Source: an uncultured Pseudomonas sp. (GTDB lineage: Bacteria > Pseudomonadota > Gammaproteobacteria > Pseudomonadales > Pseudomonadaceae). From it: 64,000 bases of DNA. How positions within the stretch are numbered: the stretch's first letter is position 1; every line of letters starts with the position of its first letter. The stretch is from assembly GCF_913774235.1 (NCBI RefSeq), contig NZ_CAJYDW010000017.1:372001-436000 (forward strand). Direction: 5' to 3'. This document shows positions 8,197-16,107 of this stretch, one piece after another. A program made the position numbers and the translations under genes. The notes under the pieces were generated by a model that had not been told where the DNA came from, made no database searches, and saw only the letters and a list, made by a program, of their open reading frames with translations.

Positions 8197-8221
8197 TGAA
8201 AAGCCCCCTGGGCGGGGGCTT
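8197..8221 (-). terminator. Rho-independent terminator of the first fibre operon
   Basis: On the minus strand AAGCCCCC-GCCCA-GGGGGCTTTT forms a strong GC hairpin followed by T residues, 28 bp after the fibre stop codon. It separates the fibre operon from the sheath promoter. Confidence 0.85.
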
Positions 8222-8248
8222 GTCGGTACCAGGTGGGCTAGCCGCGCA

Positions 8249-10081
8249 TCAGTACTTGATGCAGGCGAGCAGGGCGATGTTACGCGGGCGGGACTCGTTG
8301 CCGCCGGAGGCCGCGATACTGATGGTGTGGGTGTGATCGCCGGCCACGGACGATGTTAGGGGAACGTTGTCGCTATACCAGTTCTCGTCGCCGTAGACGG
8401 CATTGCCTTCGCCATTGGCACGGTCGGCTTTCACCGAGGTGGTGTGACTGTGGGCACCCGCGTTACTTGCCGTAGCGGCATGGCTGTGGCTGGCGTTCTG
8501 ACCACTTTGCAGGCTGCCGAAGGTCCGTCCGCTATCCACCCCGCGGCTGTCATCCCAGCCGCGAATGAATTCACCGCGCAGATCGGGCAGGTTGAAGGTG
8601 GTGGAACCGTCGCCGGCCCCGAAGGAGGTACCGATGGCGGCGAATAGCGTCGCATAGGTGGTGCGGCTGACGGCGGCACCGTTGGCCTTGAGATAGCCAT
8701 TCGGAGCGGTGGTGCGGGCGAAGTATTCGATGGCACCGGCACGATCGCCGATGGCGTTGAGCACGTAGGCAGTGGAGGCCGCGTTGTTGCTGCGGTCACC
8801 ATAGGCGACGGTCAGGGTCTCGAGTCCGGCGGACATGGCTACCCGGCCGGTAGCCAGATTCACGGCGAAGGGACGTAGGTCGTTCCAGTTGCCATAGGCA
8901 TCACCTTTGGCGGTGAGCAATAGATAGAGTGCAGTACCATCGTTGCGCCAGAAGGAGCCGTAATCGCTGCCCACATGGCGCCAGCCGTTCGAATTGGCAG
9001 TCTGGACTTCGCCATTGAAGCGCTTGGTACCGTTGGCCGCCTGATCGCCTTCGCTGGTCAGGATCTGTCCGGTACGGCCAGCAGGTAAGGTGGCACCGCC
9101 CAGCTTCACCACGCCATCGGTGTAGACGGACAGCCACTCGACCCGGCGGTCCTTGGCGATATCTCCCGGCGGCGTATAGAAAAGTCTTTGCGACCAGCCA
9201 CCATTCCCGTCCTGGACACCTTGAATGGATCCGACAATCCAGCCCCCAGCGTTGGCCATCTCCAGGGCAAGGTTGCCGGTGGGCTCCTGGTTCTGCAGGT
9301 AGACGCTTTTCCAGCCATTGGTAGCGGATTTGCCAGCGAGCCAATGTTGCAGCTCGTTGGGTAGGTCAGCGAAGCGACCGCCGGTGGCGACCTTGGCCAG
9401 GGTGTCGGTCATCGCCAGCTCACGCCAGTCGAACCAGGTGCTGTCATGCCGGACGCGCATGAAGGAGCGTGCCCGGCTACCAGAGCTGCCGAACACCTCG
9501 GTGGCCAGCTGCACAGTGCGGATAGACGAACCATGGGTGATGACGTCGAAGGCGACTAGCGCGGAGTCGGTAGCGGTGACGCGTGGGTAGTTCTGGGCGA
9601 CGGCCTTGCCCTGAGTCCCCTCGTAGCGGACGGTGCTGCCGAGTGTGGCCTGATTGAGGTTCAGGTCGATGCCGTTCACCGACTCGGCGCCCACGCCGAA
9701 GGCCGCTAATTGCGCCAGTACGCCAGCTGCGGTCTGCACCTGGTCGCTGGTGGTGCCCGGTGCTGGACGCGGCGCAATGGGCTTGCCGGTCAGCGTGGGC
9801 GAGTCGAGCGGTGCCTTGGTGGCGTCCTGGACGGTGATGTCGGTGCTGCCGTCGAAGGCCACGCCGTTGATCTTGCGGGGCGTGGCCAGGCGAGTGGCCA
9901 GGGCGGCGCTACGGCTGCCGTCGAGCAGGCCGTCCAGGCGTGTCTTGAGCCAGCGGGTGCGGTTAGCCAACTGGTTGGCCTGGCGGTTGGAGATGCCGTC
10001 CGCACCGCCGACCACCGGGTCGCTCTTCTCGATCTGGTAGATCCCGTCTTCGTACTGGTTTTGCTCGGTGAGATTGGTCAT
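8249..10081 (-). CDS. Tail fibre / receptor-binding protein, module 1
   Basis: A 610-aa tail fibre (P2 H-like). Residues 1-70 match the phage fibre N-terminal attachment region (DGIYQIEKSDPVVGG, ANQLANRTRWLK). Residues about 450-520 form a tail-collar domain (GYLKANGAAVSRTTYATLF, FNLPDLRGEFIRGWD). The C-terminal part has HxH motifs (HSH, HSH, HTH) typical of metal-bound trimeric fibres, ending ESRPRNIALLACIKY. It recognises the target-cell surface. The ATG overlaps the stop of I1 as ATGA. No assembly chaperone follows it; a terminator does. It may be autonomous or use the chaperone of another module. Confidence 0.9.
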   Translation of the reverse strand: MTNLTEQNQYEDGIYQIEKSDPVVGGADGISNRQANQLANRTRWLKTRLDGLLDGSRSAALATRLATPRKINGVAFDGSTDITVQDATKAPLDSPTLTGKPIAPRPAPGTTSDQVQTAAGVLAQLAAFGVGAESVNGIDLNLNQATLGSTVRYEGTQGKAVAQNYPRVTATDSALVAFDVITHGSSIRTVQLATEVFGSSGSRARSFMRVRHDSTWFDWRELAMTDTLAKVATGGRFADLPNELQHWLAGKSATNGWKSVYLQNQEPTGNLALEMANAGGWIVGSIQGVQDGNGGWSQRLFYTPPGDIAKDRRVEWLSVYTDGVVKLGGATLPAGRTGQILTSEGDQAANGTKRFNGEVQTANSNGWRHVGSDYGSFWRNDGTALYLLLTAKGDAYGNWNDLRPFAVNLATGRVAMSAGLETLTVAYGDRSNNAASTAYVLNAIGDRAGAIEYFARTTAPNGYLKANGAAVSRTTYATLFAAIGTSFGAGDGSTTFNLPDLRGEFIRGWDDSRGVDSGRTFGSLQSGQNASHSHAATASNAGAHSHTTSVKADRANGEGNAVYGDENWYSDNVPLTSSVAGDHTHTISIAASGGNESRPRNIALLACIKY

Positions 10082-10650
10082 CAGGCGACTCCGTAGGTAT
10101 AGCTTGCGTCGTAGTGGAAGGTGCCGCTGTGGTCGTTGAGTGCGGCGGTGAAGTTGAGGGACAGCAGCTCGCAGCGCGCCGGGGCGACGTCGGCCAGGGT
10201 GCTGCGGATCAGTGCCGCCTGGGCGACGCTGATGGGTTGCCGGACGTACAGGCGGTACTGGGCCCAGTGCTCGGCATGGCTGTGGAAGCGCTCGCCGTCG
10301 TAGACGTAGCTGGCGTCGTAGTGACCGCCCTGGGCGCCTTCGAGCAGGGTGAAGTCCTGGTTACCGAGCAGGTTGGCCAGCGCCCGGCTCACCGCGCCGC
10401 GGGTACCCTTATGGCGATGGATGCGCACCGAGTCGGCGATCACCTGGCGCTTCCTGTCCTCGCCCCAGTTGGCGTCCCAGTCGTCCACCGAGACGGCCCA
10501 GGCCAGCCAGGGCAGCAGGCCGGCCGGGCACTGCCAAGGATTCCAGAGATCGCGCAAGGGCACGGGCAGCGCCGCGAGGTCGGCGCCGGCCGTGGCCAGG
10601 GCCGTTTCGAGACGGGTGCGGTTGGGTGGCAGCAGCGACTCAGGCGTCAT
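10081..10650 (-). CDS. I: Baseplate/tail protein I, module 1 (P2 gpI-like)
   Basis: A 189-aa gpI-family baseplate protein linking the wedge to the fibre. Conserved features: LLPPNRTRLE at the N-terminus, VPLRDLWNP, LPWLAWAVSVDDWD, KRQVIADSV and HKGTRGAV. The ATG at 10650 lies inside the end of J1 (11-bp overlap); a TTG two codons upstream is possible. It is clearly homologous to the second copy at 14241 in its N-terminal half but diverges strongly after about residue 100, which is expected where it docks a different fibre. Confidence 0.9.
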   Translation of the reverse strand: MTPESLLPPNRTRLETALATAGADLAALPVPLRDLWNPWQCPAGLLPWLAWAVSVDDWDANWGEDRKRQVIADSVRIHRHKGTRGAVSRALANLLGNQDFTLLEGAQGGHYDASYVYDGERFHSHAEHWAQYRLYVRQPISVAQAALIRSTLADVAPARCELLSLNFTAALNDHSGTFHYDASYTYGVA

Positions 10651-11545
10651 CGGCAACCTCCGTGATCAGGCTGATGGCGCTGCAATAGGCCGCCTGGTCG
10701 GCGGCCACCACGAGGTCGCTCGCCGGGCTGGCCAGGCGCACGTTGTGCACGCCGCTCTGGTGCAGGGCGGCGAACAGGCCGGAGCGGGTGACGTCCTTGC
10801 CCAGGGCATGGCGTTCGGCGACATAGGCCTGGGCCTTGGCCAGGGCATTCTGCCGGACCACGGTCAGTTCGGGACCGGGGTAAAGCTGCAGGGTGGCCTT
10901 GACCTCGTAGGTGACGATCGCAGCGGCACCGACCTCGACGGTGTCGCACAGCGGGCGCACGTCTTCGTCATTGAGGGTGGCCGCCACCTGAGCCAGCAGG
11001 GCGGAGTCGGGGGTGCCGTCGCCCGTGGCCGCGAGCACCACCACCCGTACCGTGCCCTGGAGTGGGCGCAGGATGGCCACGTCCTTGACCTGAGGCGAGG
11101 CGGACAGGGCGTGGTAGCGGTAGGCGTTGCGCGAGCCGGCGGTGGTGAAGCCCTCCAGCGCCAGCTGGGTGCGCTGGCGCAGGCGTTCATCGCTTTCGTA
11201 GACGGCTGCGCGAGGCGGCTTAGCGGTGGAATCGGCTGGAGTGACCAGTGCCCGGGTGACGCCATACCAGGCGGCCAGGTTCTCCAGGTCACTACCGGTC
11301 GCATAGGCCAGCAGCGTGGCCTTGGCGCCTTCGTTGATGCGCTGGCGCAGCAGCAACTCGCGATAGGTGTTTTCCTCGAGCAGCTTGGTCAGCGGCTCGG
11401 ATTCCAGCGCCAGCCGGGCGGCCAGGGACTCCTGCTCGGCCGCCGGCCAGAGGGACAGCAGCCGCGCCTTGCGCTGCGCCAGCAGCGTCTCGAAATCGAG
11501 CGGCTCGACGACGGTCGGTGGGGGGAGTTGCGAGAGATCGATCAT
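10640..11545 (-). CDS. J: Baseplate assembly protein J, module 1 (P2 gpJ-like)
   Basis: A 301-aa gpJ baseplate wedge protein. The start ATG at 11545 (MIDLSQLPPPTVVEPLDFE) aligns with codon 7 of the second J. Conserved region LLEENTYRELLLRQRINE at about residues 57-74 and C-terminal QAAYCSAIS are present. It heads the J1-I1-fibre1 unit, downstream of an Ogr-type dyad at 11756. A 75-bp stretch (11340-11414) is almost identical to 15546-15620 in the second J, suggesting recombination between copies. The open frame upstream of 11545 has no family similarity and was rejected. Confidence 0.9.
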   Translation of the reverse strand: MIDLSQLPPPTVVEPLDFETLLAQRKARLLSLWPAAEQESLAARLALESEPLTKLLEENTYRELLLRQRINEGAKATLLAYATGSDLENLAAWYGVTRALVTPADSTAKPPRAAVYESDERLRQRTQLALEGFTTAGSRNAYRYHALSASPQVKDVAILRPLQGTVRVVVLAATGDGTPDSALLAQVAATLNDEDVRPLCDTVEVGAAAIVTYEVKATLQLYPGPELTVVRQNALAKAQAYVAERHALGKDVTRSGLFAALHQSGVHNVRLASPASDLVVAADQAAYCSAISLITEVADDA

Positions 11546-11755
11546 TGGTGGACTCCGCGAGGGTGGGGCGGATGGGCAACGCCGGGGGCACGCGCTCGGC
11601 GCTCCGGATCGCGGTTGGAGTTGGATCGGCAACGGCGATGTGCAGGACTGGACTGGCGGCTGGGTATCGCGGGATCGGCCATGGTAGGGAGGCGCCGGGA
11701 AGGGATGACGCTGCACAGGCTGGCGGACCCGGCGAGCCGGGTCATGGGGTGGGGG

Positions 11756-11776
11756 TTGTAACGGGGAGCACTACAA
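11756..11776 (-). promoter_or_regulatory. Putative Ogr-binding dyad (TTGT-N13-ACAA) of module 1
   Basis: TTGTA and TACAA arms surround an 11-bp core in a 21-bp element, 211 bp upstream of J1. A near-repeat of the promoter segment found after the 8143 dyad lies at about 11704-11724. This gives the second J-I-fibre set its own late promoter. Confidence 0.65.
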
Positions 11777-12118
11777 GATCGAGCTCAGATTAGTGGCCCG
11801 GCCTGGGCCAACTTTGCTGGGCTGTAGAGTTGTGACTGCGTGAGCCCTGGTACTTGGTCGCAGAACGCCGAGGAGAACCAGCCTGGTTGGCTCCACAGCA
11901 CCAGTTGGTGTCCTCAATAGCTAAATCGGCGAAAACTTCTTTCCGACGTGCAGCGTGATGCGCAACTACGATAGAACGCTGTACAAGGCGTGGCACTGAT
12001 CGAAAACTTCTTCGCCAAGCTCAAGCAGCATCGTGCTATAGCCACCCGCTACGATAAGCAATATGGTTCGAAATTTCCTGGGTGCTATTGCGTCGCTACT
12101 GTCATCTCGCTCAATTGA
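11777..12118 (+). mobile_element. Degenerate IS5-family transposase C-terminal remnant
   Basis: The only gap above 300 bp inside the tail region that lacks a gene (11546-12118). After the dyad and promoter of module 1 it holds a decayed transposase end on the plus strand. Recognisable pieces are NYDRTLYKA (about 11963-11990), then after a 1-base deletion LIENFFAKLKQHRAIATRYDK (11998-12057, read in two pieces), then RNFLGAI and VISLN at about 12070-12115 in other frames. These match the IS5 DDE transposase C-terminus. No intact terminal repeats are seen. It marks the junction between the two fibre modules. Confidence 0.7.
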
Positions 12119-12538
12119 TTACGCCCTAGGCGGTCGAGTGGCCGCCAGCCAGGTTGGAGCGACCGGGCGTGACGTGCCGTCAGGGAACGCTTTCGCCGCG
12201 GGCCAGTGGCGCAGCGCCTGCCGGTAGGCTAGTAGCTCGGCGAACTGATCCGCCGAGAGAGTGGTGGTGGTGCCGGCGTCGAGCTCGTCGCGGTGCCGTG
12301 CAACCTGCCATTCTGTCTCGCCCAACTCGGCATCACGCCAGGCGCGTTCGGCGGCGATGGCTGCAAGACCGGATGCAGCAACCGCCGCAGCGGCCAGGAC
12401 CTCGGTGCCAGGGGCCTTACTATCGAGATTCCATTGCGCGATGTAATCGCCGTCGCCATCGTTCCGCAGCACCCAGGATATCGCGGGATCAACGGATGGA
12501 AACAGACTAACTAACGCATCATGTAGCGAGGCGACCAT
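12119..12538 (-). CDS. Tail fibre assembly chaperone, module 2
   Basis: A 139-aa protein directly after fibre 2, with its ATG at 12538 overlapping the fibre stop. An Ala-rich helical centre leads to a C-terminal region with AERAWRDAELGETEWQVARH, then LLAYRQALRHWPAAKAFPD. This is the signature of phage tail assembly chaperones that fold or attach fibres. It is probably cognate to fibre 2. A start nine codons upstream inside the fibre is possible but less likely. The gene abuts the IS remnant. Confidence 0.8.
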   Translation of the reverse strand: MVASLHDALVSLFPSVDPAISWVLRNDGDGDYIAQWNLDSKAPGTEVLAAAAVAASGLAAIAAERAWRDAELGETEWQVARHRDELDAGTTTTLSADQFAELLAYRQALRHWPAAKAFPDGTSRPVAPTWLAATRPPRA

Positions 12539-14244
12539 CAAATAACCCTCCTGCCTGAGCACCACGACAGAGCTTGATCAACATAAGTATCGTCTGCGAT
12601 GCTGGTGTTGTAATAGAAAGAAACAACGTCGCCTGCCGAAAGTTTCACGACGCCACTTGTTCCACACATTGCTGATTGATTGGCGACATAGGTGTCTTCT
12701 TGCAGTCTGCTTATTTCTGCGCCATTTGCATATAGCATTAATACACGCGATGCTTGTTTATTTGAGCTGGGGATGCCATGTATGGCTGCCGAAAATTCAT
12801 ATAACCCATCATAGGTGGTCGTGAATTCACCACGCGCTGCGTTATATTCTCCGAGCACATCTATAGTTTTTGTGGAATAAATTAATTTGGTAAATGTAGA
12901 CGCTGAGATCGATTGCGAAACAGAGTTCCAGGCCCGGAACGCGCTCATGTTTATCTGCGCGCCAACCTTGGCGCCTAACGAACCGCCTGTTACAAACCAG
13001 TTAATCCCGTCCGTAACGGACAGCTCAACGCTTTCGCCTGGTGCCAGAACTAATGACTTAACAGCAATCAAATTGCCTCTGGCGATATAGTCGTCACTAC
13101 CGCTAACTTTAAGAATAAAAGGATGATCAGTGTTCGAGAAAAATCTAAATGTATCACCAATCCTGCATGTCGCCACAATAGGGAGTGTTATGGTAACCGT
13201 AGATGTCGCGCACATTTGAAAAATAGCACCAGCCATTTCTGGCTTTAAAGCAGTCGATACGTATATTTGCGCAGAGCTTGAGCTTCTATTGCCTATAACT
13301 TTTTCAACATAAGCGACGTCCGCGAGCTCCTTTGAAGTGCTCGACCGATTTGGCGATAAGGTTCGCTTCGGCGCGACAAGTTCAGGGCTATTGATATTAG
13401 CTTTCTTGTCCAGCATGGCTGCCAGCTGCGTGCCGTTGTAGAACGGCACGAAGTTCAGCGACGTCGTGCCGAGCACAATCGGCCCATCGGTCACCAACTG
13501 CCAAAGGGTGTCTGCATTTGTCGTGCCCTCCTCGACGGCCACCAACAGGCCTGATGTTACTTCGGTAGCGCTGTCAGTATCGGACGTGCGCGACCAAGAC
13601 CCAGCTGCCACGATGTATAGACCATTTGCCGAGGCGGTAGCTTGGTCCTTCACCAGCACCCGCTCACCCACCACCAAGGCCACGCCATCGACAGTCTGGG
13701 TACCGCTCAGCGTGAGGTTCGCAGTGGTAGCCACCCGCACCGACTGCTTGAAGTCCAGCCGGTTGACGGCCACGGTAATGGCATCGTCCACATACTGCCG
13801 AGTGGCCAGGATCACGCTGGGATCGATCTTGAGCTCCACGGCACTGGTGCTGCTCACCACCAGGATCATGCGCAGCACCTGGGTCCGGCCGGAGCCCTCG
13901 GCCAATTGTGGCTTGTAGCTGGGCGGGGTGTTGGCCACGGCGATCAGGTTGCCGTCGCTGTCGTAAAGCCCCATTTCGCGGATCCAGTTGCCGCCGGTGG
14001 CTTCGGGAATGACCAGCTCGGCAATGATCTGGCTGCTGTTGCTGGGATCGACGCTCAGGGTATTGAGGCCGGCGCGGTACCACTCGCCGGCCAGGGCCGT
14101 CTGGGTGCGTGTGGGCGTAGGCACGGCGCCACCACCATCGCCGACCGCCATCTTGGCGATCTTCAGGGTGGTGTTGAGCGCCGCGGCGTTGGCCAGCTTG
14201 GCCTCGCCGATGGCCGTGAGGATGGCGTAGTAGGTCTGGCTCAT
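12538..14244 (-). CDS. Tail fibre / receptor-binding protein, module 2, with C1q-like C-terminus
   Basis: A 568-aa fibre. Residues 1-160 are the DUF3751-type phage fibre N-terminus (MSQTYYAILTAIGEAKLANA, KMAVGDGGGAVPTP, IREMGLYDSDGNLIAVANTPP). It anchors to gpI and the baseplate. Residues about 435-568 resemble a C1q/TNF-like trimeric head: FRAW start, TTYDGLYEFSAAIHG, LMLYANGAEISRL, VKLSAGDVVSFYYN. The DNA for the distal half (about 12540-13420) is visibly AT-richer than its surroundings, indicating recent acquisition of the receptor-binding part. It overlaps I2 by ATGA and is followed by its chaperone. Confidence 0.88.
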   Translation of the reverse strand: MSQTYYAILTAIGEAKLANAAALNTTLKIAKMAVGDGGGAVPTPTRTQTALAGEWYRAGLNTLSVDPSNSSQIIAELVIPEATGGNWIREMGLYDSDGNLIAVANTPPSYKPQLAEGSGRTQVLRMILVVSSTSAVELKIDPSVILATRQYVDDAITVAVNRLDFKQSVRVATTANLTLSGTQTVDGVALVVGERVLVKDQATASANGLYIVAAGSWSRTSDTDSATEVTSGLLVAVEEGTTNADTLWQLVTDGPIVLGTTSLNFVPFYNGTQLAAMLDKKANINSPELVAPKRTLSPNRSSTSKELADVAYVEKVIGNRSSSSAQIYVSTALKPEMAGAIFQMCATSTVTITLPIVATCRIGDTFRFFSNTDHPFILKVSGSDDYIARGNLIAVKSLVLAPGESVELSVTDGINWFVTGGSLGAKVGAQINMSAFRAWNSVSQSISASTFTKLIYSTKTIDVLGEYNAARGEFTTTYDGLYEFSAAIHGIPSSNKQASRVLMLYANGAEISRLQEDTYVANQSAMCGTSGVVKLSAGDVVSFYYNTSIADDTYVDQALSWCSGRRVI

Positions 14245-14855
14245 GGATAGATGCTCAGGGTGTCGAGGGTGTGGGTGCTGCCGGCGCCGAGCAGGGCTTG
14301 GCCGCTGACGACGATGGCGTCGGGCTGATAGGCGTAGACGCTGAGGATCTCGCCCTGGTAGGTCGCGAGGCCGACACCTGCGGTACCGCGGGTTTCCAGG
14401 CTGATGGCCAAACCGATCAGGTGCCGGCCGACTGGGCGGGCATCGTCGATCAGCAGGCTCATGGCGTCATACATGGTCTCGGTGATGCCGCTGTCGAGTA
14501 CCCCGACGTCCAGGCGGAAGGTGCCCGGGATGCCGGTCGGGCTCTCCTGCCACCACTCGTGCACGCGGATCAGGTAGCCCAGGGGTTCCACCACCCGACG
14601 CAGGGCGCCGATGGTGCCCTTGTGGGCATGGACGAAGTAGGCGGACTTGATGACCTGGCGCTTGGTGGCCTCGCTCCAGGTGCTGTCCCAGCGATCCACC
14701 GAGCGGGCCCAGGCCAGGTAGGGCAACAGTTCTTCTGGGCAACGGTCGGGGTCGGCCAGGTCGCGCAGCGGGACGGGCACCTCGCCGATGCCGGCCAGGG
14801 CTTCGGCGGCTAGGCGTTCCAGCGGGGTGCTGTTGGGCGGCAGCAGCGTCTTCAT
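14241..14855 (-). CDS. I: Baseplate/tail protein I, module 2 (P2 gpI-like)
   Basis: A 204-aa gpI family protein. LLPPNSTPLE, VPLRDLADPDRCPEELLPYLAWARSVDRWDSTW and KRQVIKSAYFVHAHKGT (residues about 5-85) match the first copy and P2. The second half differs from copy 1. It lies between J2 and fibre 2 with a 4-bp overlap to the fibre and a 2-bp gap to J2, so the J2-I2-fibre2-chaperone order is operonic. Confidence 0.9.
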   Translation of the reverse strand: MKTLLPPNSTPLERLAAEALAGIGEVPVPLRDLADPDRCPEELLPYLAWARSVDRWDSTWSEATKRQVIKSAYFVHAHKGTIGALRRVVEPLGYLIRVHEWWQESPTGIPGTFRLDVGVLDSGITETMYDAMSLLIDDARPVGRHLIGLAISLETRGTAGVGLATYQGEILSVYAYQPDAIVVSGQALLGAGSTHTLDTLSIYP

Positions 14856-14857
14856 GG

Positions 14858-15766
14858 TCAGGCGCCCAGGGTGACGCTAATAGCGGAGCAGTAGGCCGCC
14901 TGGGCTTCGGTCGGGGTCAGGTCCTGCCAGTCCTTGAGCTCGACCCAGGCCACCCCGGCGACGTGCAGCGCGGCATCGATGCCGGAGCGCGATACTCGCA
15001 CACCGAGACGGCGACGCTGGTTAACGTAGGCGGCCAGTTGCTGGCGGGCGGTGGCCAGGATGACTTCGCCCTCGGCCCCGGTGTTGGCCAGGTGCAGCAC
15101 GGCCTTGACCTGGTAGGTGAGGATCTGCGCCGATTGCACGGTGAGACGATCGCCCACCGGACGCACGTCCTCGTCGTTGAGGGCCTGGCTGACGGTAGCC
15201 AGCAACTCCGCCGAGGCACTGCCGTCGCCCTCCAGACTCTGCACGGTGACGGTCACCACGGCGGGGCTGGGACTGATGGCGCTGGCGTCGGCGACCTTAC
15301 CGCTGGCGTTGCGCGCATGCAGGATGTAGGCATTGCGCGGCCCGGCCACGCTGAGGCCCTCCCAGGCCATCTGCACCCGTTCGCGCAGGGCATCGTCCGT
15401 CTCCAGCACGGCCGCGGTGGGCGGCATGGCGTTGGGGTTGGCGGGGGTGACGACCAGGCGCGCGAGGTTGACGCCCGCGGCGATCTGCTCCAGGTCGCTG
15501 CCAAGCGCCTTGGCCAGCATGGTGCCCAGCGCCGCCTCGTTGACCCGCTGGCGCAGCAGCAATTCGCGATAGGTGTTTTCCTCGAGCAGCTTGGTCAGCG
15601 GCTCGGACTCCAGCGCCAGACGGGCGCGCAGGGCGGCCTGCTCGGCTACGGGCCAGAGGCTGACCAGCCGCTCCTTGCGCGCCTGCAACAGGCTTTCGAA
15701 ATCCAGCGGCTCCACCACGCTCGGCGCTGGCAGCTGGCTCAGGTCGATGGGGGTGAAGGTAGTCAT
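14858..15766 (-). CDS. J: Baseplate assembly protein J, module 2 (P2 gpJ-like)
   Basis: A 302-aa gpJ baseplate wedge protein. The ATG at 15766 overlaps the W stop codon. The N-terminal third is nearly the same as J1 (TPIDLSQLPAPSVVEPLDFE, LLEENTYRELLLRQRVNE); later regions have diverged to roughly half identity by eye. As it directly follows V and W, this is the copy in the ancestral P2 position (V-W-J-I-H), making the 10640 copy the likely added one. Confidence 0.92.
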   Translation of the reverse strand: MTTFTPIDLSQLPAPSVVEPLDFESLLQARKERLVSLWPVAEQAALRARLALESEPLTKLLEENTYRELLLRQRVNEAALGTMLAKALGSDLEQIAAGVNLARLVVTPANPNAMPPTAAVLETDDALRERVQMAWEGLSVAGPRNAYILHARNASGKVADASAISPSPAVVTVTVQSLEGDGSASAELLATVSQALNDEDVRPVGDRLTVQSAQILTYQVKAVLHLANTGAEGEVILATARQQLAAYVNQRRRLGVRVSRSGIDAALHVAGVAWVELKDWQDLTPTEAQAAYCSAISVTLGA

Positions 15767-16107
15767 GACAGGCCACCGAGCACCAGCGGAGCGCGCAGGT
15801 TGACGGCCGCGTCGTTGACGGTGCTGTAGCCCTCCAGCTCGATGAAGGCCTGGCCGGGACGTTCGCCCTGCACCAGATCGATATGGGTGAGGTTGAGGCG
15901 CGGCTCCCAGCGCAGCAGGGCGATCACCGCGACGGCCTTGGCCTGCAGGCCGAGAGCACCGTTGAGCGGCTGGTCGAGCAGGCGGAACAGGTCGCAACCG
16001 TAGTCGCGCCGCATCAGGCGGCTGCCGATCGGCGTGGTGAGGATGTCGGTGACCGATTGTTGCAGGTGCTCGAGGTCGCCCAGGGCCTGGCCGGTGTTGC
16101 GATTCAT
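15763..16107 (-). CDS. W: Baseplate protein W (gp25-like)
   Basis: A 114-aa gpW, related to T4 gp25, forming the inner baseplate wedge. Conserved LEHLQQSVTDILTTPIGSR and RRDYGCDLFRLLDQP are present, then a strand-rich end. It overlaps V and J2 by 4 bp each (ATGA), a tightly coupled V-W-J cluster. Confidence 0.93.
   Translation of the reverse strand: MNRNTGQALGDLEHLQQSVTDILTTPIGSRLMRRDYGCDLFRLLDQPLNGALGLQAKAVAVIALLRWEPRLNLTHIDLVQGERPGQAFIELEGYSTVNDAAVNLRAPLVLGGLS

Noticed and set aside
11546..11716. N-terminal extension of J1
   Set aside because: No similarity to gpJ and it covers the promoter region; J2 shows where the gene begins.
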